64,000 nucleotides of DNA, taken from Gordonia rhizosphera NBRC 16068 (GTDB lineage: Bacteria > Actinomycetota > Actinomycetes > Mycobacteriales > Mycobacteriaceae). The stretch spans positions 1 to 64,000 of the forward strand of contig NZ_BAHC01000141.1 in NCBI RefSeq assembly GCF_000298195.1, in the 5' to 3' direction. Positions 53,215-59,589 of the stretch are shown here, in pieces; positions within the stretch are counted from its first letter, which is position 1; every line of letters starts with the position of its first letter. The position numbers were made by a program, and so were the translations under genes. The notes under the pieces are model-generated. The model was not told the DNA's origin. It worked only from the letters and a program-made list of their open reading frames with translations, and did no database searches.

Positions 53215-53514
53215 TCACATCAAGCTGTTCGCGCAACGCTCGCCGCTCGACCGCAACTCGTAGTGCGACTGCAGATTCATCCAGAACTCGGCGGACGTGC
53301 CGAAGTACTTGCTCAGCCGCTCGGCTGTGTCAGCCGTGATCCCCCGCTTGCCGTGCACGATCTCATTGATGCGGCGTGGCCGCACACCAATCGCAACGGC
53401 GAGTTTGTGCTGCGTGATCCCGAAGCCCTCGATGAAGTCCTCCATGAGTACCTCACCTGGGTGGATCGGCTCGATCAGGTCGCCCTCAGTGGTAGTCGAC
53501 GAGTTCGACATCAT
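53215..53514 (-). CDS. higA: HigA-type antitoxin (XRE family)
   Basis: A 99-residue antitoxin with IHPGEVLMEDFIEGFGIT and HKLAVAIGVRPRRINEIVHG, the typical HigA helix-turn-helix, followed by DTAERLSKYFGTSAEFWMNLQ. Starts at ATG 53514 or 53511, inside the end of the HigB remnant. In a normal higBA operon toxin precedes antitoxin and the two overlap, as here. With HigB broken, HigA is left without its toxin. Confidence 0.88.
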   Translation of the reverse strand: MMSNSSTTTEGDLIEPIHPGEVLMEDFIEGFGITQHKLAVAIGVRPRRINEIVHGKRGITADTAERLSKYFGTSAEFWMNLQSHYELRSSGERCANSLM

Positions 53515-53638
53515 CTGCACCTCCGTCTCTCCATGTGAAGCAGATCCGCCACTGGCTGCTGACGCGAATACTGTGCTGACCCCTGCGGTCACCCACCAGA
53601 CGCTCAAGCCGGTTGCCTGGAGGAATCCGCGGGTCGTC
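53486..53638 (-). pseudogene. HigB toxin, 5' half missing
   Basis: Codons from 53638 to the stop at 53486 read PRIPPGNRLERLVG, QHSIRVSSQWRICFTW and DDVELVDYH, the C-terminal half of a HigB/RelE-type toxin. The first 40-45 residues are absent: immediately upstream lies the stop codon of the relE gene in another frame. The overlap with higA is preserved, so this end of the old higBA operon is original and the other end was replaced. Confidence 0.82.
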
Positions 53639-53900
53639 ACCGATAGACCTCACGACGATGTCGTACGTCGATTACCCGGACAACGACGATGTCCTCGTGA
53701 ATCTCGTAGACCACCCGAAACTCGCCGCGCCGCGCCGACCAGCGGCCGGCCAACTCACCACGCAGACGCTTGCCGACCCGCTGAGGGTTCTCGGCGAGTG
53801 GACCGCGGATGAACTCCCAACAAGCCATGGCGACAACCTCGGGCAGCTCCTCGGACAGACTTCGCCGAGCGCGTCGAGTCAGTTCGACCCGGTAAGTCAC
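53637..53900 (-). CDS. relE: RelE/ParE-family toxin
   Basis: An 87-residue toxin. Features are TYRVELTRRARRSLSE, the KRLRGELAGRWSARRGEFRVVYEI core and the C-terminal RVIDVRHRREVYR, which carries the likely catalytic basic residues of RelE nucleases. It overlaps the antitoxin gene by 4 nt. RelE cuts mRNA in the ribosomal A site. The pair resembles M. tuberculosis Rv1246c/Rv1247c. Gene stop meets the HigB remnant. Confidence 0.88.
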   Translation of the reverse strand: MTYRVELTRRARRSLSEELPEVVAMACWEFIRGPLAENPQRVGKRLRGELAGRWSARRGEFRVVYEIHEDIVVVRVIDVRHRREVYR

Positions 53901-54181
53901 GAAGTGATGACGCCCTTCGCGCGGAGTTCGGCCTCCACCTCCTCCAGCGGGTAGACCCGACCAGCGGCGATATCGGCATCAGCCTCGCGGATGGCCTCCA
54001 TCGCTTCTCGATCACTCAGGATTTCGAGCGTCTCCATGAGAGAGTCGTAGTCGTCGGCGCTGATCAGCACGGCGGCGCGACGCCCGTTCTTGGTGACCTC
54101 CACCCGCTGATGAGTGCGCACCGCCTCGTCCACCAACTTGGAGAGGTTGGCCCGTACATCTGCGATCGGCAACGTAGTCAT
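53897..54181 (-). CDS. relB: RelB (YefM/Phd-family) antitoxin
   Basis: A 94-residue antitoxin with the Phd/YefM pattern: LPIADVRANLSKLVDEAV, then RVEVTKNGRRAAVLIS and DYDSLMETLEIL. The acidic C-terminal helix (EAIREADADIAAG) is the toxin-neutralising part. Translationally coupled to relE by the overlap at 53897-53900. It should autoregulate the operon. Confidence 0.87.
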   Translation of the reverse strand: MTTLPIADVRANLSKLVDEAVRTHQRVEVTKNGRRAAVLISADDYDSLMETLEILSDREAMEAIREADADIAAGRVYPLEEVEAELRAKGVITS

Positions 54182-54804
54182 GTACAGAATTCTAGCGCGA
54201 TAACTGAACGAGTCGTGGCATCAGCATCGAAAGAGCGCAGATGGGCCGACCCCAGTCGACGCTACGCACTGCTACCGGCAGCCTCCTCGGCGGGCTTGCG
54301 GCTCTGGCGGAAAACGATGACTGCGGCGACGATCGTGAGCACGGAATCCACATCCACCACTTCCCACCGATCGGCTGTCGCGCGAACAGCTCGCGCAGCC
54401 ACCCGATCGATGCGCCGAACACCATCAGCACAACCGAGCCGCCAAGATACAGCGCCATGGAGGCGATCACCATACCAAAGCGCCTACGCTGACGTTGGAT
54501 CGGAACCCGACCACACGTTGAACCGAAACTCCACAACGTCACGACACCAGAAGCGTCACCCGAACCAGCAGCGACACCGCCTCCACAAGCAACTCCCGAT
54601 TCGCTTGTGCCCCAACACCGAAGGAAGTCATGGCGAAGGTGCGACGTACTCGCACTGCAGGTCGGACACCCTCGCAATGTGCGTCAGCCAAGGCACTCGG
54701 GGTAAACCCCGGCTCTCACCCGTGCGGTCTACGGCATCAATCAGGGTGGTTTTCAGCCTTCCACCCGATGTGGCCGACGTACTCGACGCGACACGATCTA
54801 GTCC
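54182..54804. other. 623-bp region without a firm gene
   Basis: No gene can be supported firmly. On the reverse strand a hydrophobic stretch starting near 54474 (IASMALYLGGSVVLMVFGA) looks like a membrane helix, and a different frame just downstream encodes DSVLTIVAAVIVFRQSRKPAEEA to a stop near 54269. Joining them needs a frameshift, so a decayed small membrane protein is possible. The ychF-like terminal motif lies at 54505-54535. Base composition is slightly more AT-rich than neighbours. Confidence 0.4.
54515..54531. repeat. Copy of the ychF 3' end motif
   Basis: ACGTTGAACCGAAACTC is identical at 54515-54531 and at 56615-56631, exactly 2,100 bp apart and in the same orientation. The flanking bases continue with third-position-like differences, so on the reverse strand both encode DVVEFRFNV, the C-terminal residues of YchF. 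The ABC transporter pair lies between them. Confidence 0.7.
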
Positions 54805-55740
54805 ATGATCACAGTTGAGAACCTGACCAAGCGATATGGCGACCATGTCGCGGTCAACGACGTTTCGTTCGTGTGCAAGCCGGGCCTGGTCACCGGCTTC
54901 CTCGGCCCCAACGGCGCCGGCAAGTCCACCACGATGCGCATCATGGTCGGCCTCACCCCGCCGACGTCGGGATCGGTTCGCATCGGCGATCGCCCGTATC
55001 GTGAAATCCCCAACCCGGCAACTCAAGTCGGGGTTCTGCTCGACGCGTCGGCGCAGCATGCCGGACGGACCGGCGCGGAGATCCTGCGCCTGACCGCGAT
55101 GACACTGGGGGTGCCGAGCAGTCGGGTCGACGAGATGTTCGATCTCGTCAGCCTGACCCCGGACGAGGCGAACCGCCGCGTCCGCAACTACTCACTCGGC
55201 ATGCGCCAACGACTCGGCATCGCCAACGCACTCATCGGTGACCCGCACATCCTCATCCTCGATGAGCCGGCCAACGGTCTCGACCCCGCAGGCATTCACT
55301 GGATGCGAAGCCTGTTGCGCGACTATGCCAATCGCGGCGGTACCGTGCTGTTGTCGTCGCATCTGCTGCACGAGATCGAGATCATCGCCGACGAGATCCT
55401 GGTCGTCGGCCAGGGACGCATCGTCGCCGAGGGCACCAAGGAAGAGCTCCTCGCGGGCAGTGGCACGCGGGTGCGTTCCCTCGATGACGACGCGCTGGCG
55501 CGCGCGTTGTCGGTGGCCGGCATCGCCGCGCAACCGGTGGCAGAGGGTGGATTCACCGCCGACGCCGCGCCCGAGGACATCGGCAGGATCGCACTGCGAC
55601 AACAGATTCCACTCGTCGAGCTCCGCGTCGGTGACGGCGCACAACTCGAAGAGATGTTCCTCCAACTGACCCAGCAGACCCAACGAGAATCCGTCCCGAC
55701 GTTTCGTGACGCCACCGTCCTGCAAGGAGCACAGTCGTGA
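54805..55740 (+). CDS. ABC transporter ATP-binding protein
   Basis: A 311-residue ATPase. Walker A is GPNGAGKST, the signature YSLGMRQR, and Walker B ILDEPANGLDP; the His switch is in LLSSHLLHEIE. The C-terminal domain is that of the bacitracin/nisin-type or lantibiotic-immunity exporters. No ribosome site precedes ATG 54805, so the mRNA may be leaderless. The permease gene overlaps its stop. Substrate unknown. Confidence 0.9.
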   Translation: MITVENLTKRYGDHVAVNDVSFVCKPGLVTGFLGPNGAGKSTTMRIMVGLTPPTSGSVRIGDRPYREIPNPATQVGVLLDASAQHAGRTGAEILRLTAMTLGVPSSRVDEMFDLVSLTPDEANRRVRNYSLGMRQRLGIANALIGDPHILILDEPANGLDPAGIHWMRSLLRDYANRGGTVLLSSHLLHEIEIIADEILVVGQGRIVAEGTKEELLAGSGTRVRSLDDDALARALSVAGIAAQPVAEGGFTADAAPEDIGRIALRQQIPLVELRVGDGAQLEEMFLQLTQQTQRESVPTFRDATVLQGAQS

Positions 55741-56537
55741 CCACCCTCCATCGACCACAGTCGCCTGCCGTCGAGCGCGATGCCGCGCCGATCCCGCTCA
55801 GCAGACTCACCCGCGTCGAACTCCGCAAGCTCGTCGACACCCGGGCCGGCTTCTGGCTGGCCGCATCGGTCGGAGTCATCTCGGCGATCGTGGTGATCGC
55901 CATGCTGATCGCCGATCGGGAGAGTCTCGGGCATCTGAACTTCATCGAATTCTTCGCCATGATGAACATCCCGATCTCGACCCTCCTTCCGGTGATGGCG
56001 ATCCTGCTCGTCACCAGCGAGTGGAGTCAGCGAAATGCGTTGACCACCTTCACCATGGAGCCGCGGCGCGAACGTATCCTGCTCGCGAAGCTGGGGGTCG
56101 CGCTCATCGCCGGTATCGCAGCTGTCGTGGTGTCGCTGACTTTCGGGGCGGTGGCGAATGTGGTGGCCGGCCTGATCTACGGCGATCCGGCCGGCTCGTG
56201 GGAGTTCACAGCCGCCGCGCTGATCAACTCGTTCACGCTGCAGATGCTGTGGCTGCTCGTCGGATTCGGCTTCGCCGCACTGATTCTCAACACGCCGGGC
56301 GCGATCGTCGCCTACTTCGCGTTGCCCACCGCGATGTCACTGCTCTCGGAGTTGGTGCCGTGGTTCAAGACCAACCTGGCCGGGTGGGTCGATCTCACCA
56401 CCACGGGTGTGCCGTTTCAATCCGGCGACTGGGCCGCCGGTGGGGAGTGGAGTCGGCTGACCGTGTCGGCCGTCATCTGGGTCGCCATCCCACTGACGCT
56501 GGGTGTGATCCGGGTGCTGCACACAGAAGTCAAGTAG
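55737..56537 (+). CDS. ABC transporter permease
   Basis: A 266-residue membrane subunit with a GTG start in a 4-nt overlap with the ATPase. Six hydrophobic segments are visible, for example FWLAASVGVISAIVVIAMLI, PISTLLPVMAILLVTSEW and ALINSFTLQMLWLLVGFGFAAL. The EWSQRNALTTFTMEPRRERI loop is the coupling-helix region, as in ABC-2 and lantibiotic-immunity permeases. It ends before a strong terminator. Confidence 0.88.
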   Translation: MTTLHRPQSPAVERDAAPIPLSRLTRVELRKLVDTRAGFWLAASVGVISAIVVIAMLIADRESLGHLNFIEFFAMMNIPISTLLPVMAILLVTSEWSQRNALTTFTMEPRRERILLAKLGVALIAGIAAVVVSLTFGAVANVVAGLIYGDPAGSWEFTAAALINSFTLQMLWLLVGFGFAALILNTPGAIVAYFALPTAMSLLSELVPWFKTNLAGWVDLTTTGVPFQSGDWAAGGEWSRLTVSAVIWVAIPLTLGVIRVLHTEVK

Positions 56538-56566
56538 CCACCCGTCGGCCGAGGCCGCTGTGCGCC

Positions 56567-56601
56567 GACCGCCGGACCCGACTCTCCTGGGTCCGGCGGT
56601 C
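56567..56601. terminator. Strong bidirectional hairpin
   Basis: GACCGCCGGACCC at 56567-56579 pairs perfectly with GGGTCCGGCGGTC at 56589-56601, loop of 9 nt, followed on the + strand by CTTCTTCT. It lies between the convergent permease and ychF stops. Confidence 0.85.
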
Positions 56602-56610
56602 CTTCTTCTG

Positions 56611-57690
56611 CTAGACGTTGAACCGAAACTCGACGACATCGCCGTCGGCCATCACGTAGTCCTTGCCCTCCATGCGCACCTTGCCGGCGGCCTTCGCCGC
56701 GGCCATCGATCCGTTGGTGTCCAGGTCGTCGAAGGATACGATCTCGGCCTTGATGAAGCCCTTCTCGAAATCGGTGTGGATGACCCCGGCGGCTTTGGGG
56801 GCCGTGTCGCCCTGGTGGATGGTCCAGGCGCGGGCCTCTTTGGGTCCGGCGGTGAGGTAGGTCTGCAAGCCCAGAGTGTGGAAGCCCGCGCGGGCGAGCG
56901 ATCGTAGGCCCGGCTCGTCCTGCCCGATCGAGTCGAGCAGTTCCAGCGCGTCTTCCTCGTCGAGTTCGAGGAGTTCGCTCTCCACCTTCGCATCGAGGAA
57001 GACCGCGTCCGCGGGTGCGACGGCCTCACGCAGCTCCTTCTTGCGGGCGTCGTCGGTGAGCACCGATTCGTCGGAGTTGAAGACGTAGAGGAACGGCTTC
57101 GCGGTCATCAGGTGCAACTCGCGGACGGTTGACAGGTCGAATGAATCCTTTTGCGAGAACAGGGTCCTGCCGGTGTTGAGCAGTTCCTGCGCCGTCTGTG
57201 CGGCGGCCAGGGTCGCGGCGGTGTCCTTGTTCTTGCGCGCCTCCTTCTCCAGCCGCGGGATGGCCTTCTCGAGTGTCTGCAGATCGGCGAGGATCAGCTC
57301 GGTCTCGATCACCCCGATGTCGGTGAACGGGTCGACGCGCCCATCGACGTGCACCACGTCGTCGTCGGCGAAGACGCGCACGACCTGACAGATCGCGTCG
57401 GCCTCGCGGATGTTGGCGAGGAACTGGTTACCCATTCCCTCCCCCTCGGAGGCGCCTTTCACGATGCCCGCGATGTCGACGAACGAGACGGTCGCCGGAA
57501 GGATGCGCTCACTGCCAAAGATCTCCGCGAGGCGCTGTAGGCGCTTGTCAGGGAGCTCGACGACCCCGATGTTGGGCTCGATGGTGGCGAACGGGTAGTT
57601 CGCGGCCAGCACGTCGTTACGGGTCAGCGCGTTGAACAGGGTCGACTTACCGACGTTGGGCAGCCCGACGATTCCGAGGGTGAGACTCAC
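56611..57690 (-). CDS. ychF: Redox-regulated/ribosome-associated ATPase YchF
   Basis: A 359-residue YchF, the usual length. The P-loop is GLPNVGKS at 9-16 and the DIAGIVKGASEGEGMGNQFL block is unmistakable. The coiled-coil region follows, and the C-terminal TGS domain ends in GDVVEFRFNV. YchF is an unusual ATP-preferring member of the Obg GTPase group and acts in translation and oxidative stress response. No operon partner; the upstream gene is an AI-2E transporter. Confidence 0.97.
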   Translation of the reverse strand: MSLTLGIVGLPNVGKSTLFNALTRNDVLAANYPFATIEPNIGVVELPDKRLQRLAEIFGSERILPATVSFVDIAGIVKGASEGEGMGNQFLANIREADAICQVVRVFADDDVVHVDGRVDPFTDIGVIETELILADLQTLEKAIPRLEKEARKNKDTAATLAAAQTAQELLNTGRTLFSQKDSFDLSTVRELHLMTAKPFLYVFNSDESVLTDDARKKELREAVAPADAVFLDAKVESELLELDEEDALELLDSIGQDEPGLRSLARAGFHTLGLQTYLTAGPKEARAWTIHQGDTAPKAAGVIHTDFEKGFIKAEIVSFDDLDTNGSMAAAKAAGKVRMEGKDYVMADGDVVEFRFNV

Positions 57691-57721
57691 GGGTGGCCAG
57701 TCTATCGGCCCCGGCTGGTTC

Positions 57722-59002
57722 TCAGGGCTGGGGTGGGGCGCCAGGCTCGTCCGCAGAAGAGCCAGACGGCTCGTCGTCGTCGGAGATCCCGATCTCTGTG
57801 GTCACCGGGACACCCACCGGTGGCGGCGTCTCGCCCGCCCGGATGGCGATCTGCTCGTTGACGTAGCGCAGCACCACCGCGAGCGAGGCCGCCGCCGGCA
57901 CGGCGAGGAATGCGCCGGTGATCCCGAACATGGTGCCACCCAGGGTCACCGACAGCAGCACGATCACCGCATGCAGATCCATCGACTTCGCCTGCAGCCA
58001 TGGCTGCAGCACATTGCCCTCGAGTTGCTGCACCGCGAGGATGATGCCGAGCACGATGAGGGCCGAGGTCAGGCCGTTGGACACCAGTGCGATCAACACC
58101 GCCAGGGCGCCCGCGACGAACGCACCGACGATCGGGATGAACCCGCCGAGGAAGGTGATCACCACCAGCACCCCGGCCAGCGGTATCTGGAGGATGAACA
58201 GACCCGCCCCGATCAGCGTCGCGTCGACGAAACTCACGATGGCCTGGGTACGGATGAAGCCGCCGAGACCGTTCCACATCCGGAGCAGGACCTCGCCGAC
58301 GTGGGTGCCCGACGGCTTGCCCAACGTCCGGTCGAGCCACGGTACGAACTTCGGTCCGTCCTTGAGGAAGAAGAACACCAGGATGAGCGCGGTGAACAGG
58401 GTGACCACCATCGAGGTCGCGGTCCCCACTCCGCTGAACACGCCCGCAGCGATCGTCGACGCACTCGACTGCAGCTTGTCGGTGATGGCGTTGACGACGT
58501 TGTTGAGCTGCTCGTCTCGCACGTTCAGCGGCGGACCCTGTATCCACTCCTGCAGCCGGCGTACACCGTCGGTGGCACGGGCGGCGAGTTCCGGTGCCTG
58601 GCGCACGATCGACGGCACGATCACTGCGACGACACCGGCGAGCACCCCGATACCGACGAGCATCATGACCAGTGATGCAGCTGCGGCCGGCACCCCGCGA
58701 TTGCGCATCCATCGGACCGGGGGCCACAGGACGGTGCACACGATGATGGCGAACAGCACCGGGAGCAGAACCACCCAGAGTCGGCCCAGAAGCCACAGCA
58801 CGATCCACAGGGCGGCGACCACCAGGATTATCTGCAGGCCGACGATCGAACTGGACCGCAGGCCGGCAAGCACCACCTGTGCGCGCGTCGGATGGTCGGT
58901 TACCTCTGACGCCGCGTCGTGTGCGGTCGGTCCCCTGTCCGGTTCGCCGGGCACACCCGATTCTTCGGTCACGGCAAGAATGGTCACACATCGGACCGTC
59001 AT
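57722..59002 (-). CDS. AI-2E family transporter
   Basis: A 426-residue membrane protein of the AI-2E (UPF0118/TqsA) family, about eight helices. Diagnostic parts are IILVVAALWIVLWLLGRLW, FLKDGPKFVPWL, and the FLGGFIPIVGAFVAGALAVLIALV block. The N- and C-terminal tails are low-complexity and charged, the latter acidic (SDDDEPSGSSADEPG). The family was named for autoinducer-2 export, but most members have unproven substrates; some exchange Na+/H+. Start ATG 59002; GTG 58972 possible. Confidence 0.88.
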   Translation of the reverse strand: MTVRCVTILAVTEESGVPGEPDRGPTAHDAASEVTDHPTRAQVVLAGLRSSSIVGLQIILVVAALWIVLWLLGRLWVVLLPVLFAIIVCTVLWPPVRWMRNRGVPAAAASLVMMLVGIGVLAGVVAVIVPSIVRQAPELAARATDGVRRLQEWIQGPPLNVRDEQLNNVVNAITDKLQSSASTIAAGVFSGVGTATSMVVTLFTALILVFFFLKDGPKFVPWLDRTLGKPSGTHVGEVLLRMWNGLGGFIRTQAIVSFVDATLIGAGLFILQIPLAGVLVVITFLGGFIPIVGAFVAGALAVLIALVSNGLTSALIVLGIILAVQQLEGNVLQPWLQAKSMDLHAVIVLLSVTLGGTMFGITGAFLAVPAAASLAVVLRYVNEQIAIRAGETPPPVGVPVTTEIGISDDDEPSGSSADEPGAPPQP

Positions 59003-59061
59003 TCACCGTGATCGGCGCATCAGACCACGCCGCGCGTCACGTGCGCGGTGCCGGCTCCGGC

Positions 59062-59481
59062 TCAGCGATGATGACGGAACTTGCGCTCCAGGTAGCGGAC
59101 AAGTTCGTTGATCGCCTCGAGTTCGACGACGATGGGCGACGGCGGGGGCGCGTCGCCGGCGGGGGGTTTCGGCTCGTCGGTCCCCGACCCGACCACGTCC
59201 TCAGGGTCCGGCGCCCGCGGTCCGGTCTCGGGTCCCGCCGACCAGTCATAGGAGTCCAGACGCGTTTCCCACGGCCCGTCGGGCATATGAGGTAGGTGAG
59301 GTAGGTGGTGGGTCCGGCCGTCGGCGGCACCGGACTCCTCGTCGGCACAGGCCTGCTTGATGGTGTCGGGTCCGTACAGACCCATCATCACTTCCAGCGC
59401 CCAGGCCGGGAACTCGGACAGCGGGAGCTCACTCCGACGTCGTTGTCGGCCACCCCCGATTGGTGTGCTCATAGTTCTCAT
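59062..59481 (-). CDS. Conserved hypothetical protein
   Basis: A 139-residue soluble protein, with SEFPAWALEVMMGLYGPDTI forming an apparent conserved helix near the start and a C-terminal helix ELEAINELVRYLERKF that could be a coiled coil. The middle is rich in His, Pro, Gly and acidic residues. No recognised family. The start at 59481 or 59472 is not settled. It is divergent from the Ada-AlkA gene. Confidence 0.6.
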   Translation of the reverse strand: MRTMSTPIGGGRQRRRSELPLSEFPAWALEVMMGLYGPDTIKQACADEESGAADGRTHHLPHLPHMPDGPWETRLDSYDWSAGPETGPRAPDPEDVVGSGTDEPKPPAGDAPPPSPIVVELEAINELVRYLERKFRHHR

Positions 59482-59589
59482 GGTGCCAGGGAATTGTTAT
59501 CTGCGTCACCACTTCCTCCGTTTCGAACAACCAAACACGGCCATGTCTGATTCCCGCCAGAGCTCGAGTGTGATCAATGTCAGAGTGGG

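Noticed and set aside
50863-56631. Prophage or integrative element spanning the toxin-antitoxin cluster and ABC transporter
   Set aside because: No integrase, excisionase, capsid or tRNA attachment gene was seen. Only the ychF end motif hints at insertion, which is reported as a finding instead.
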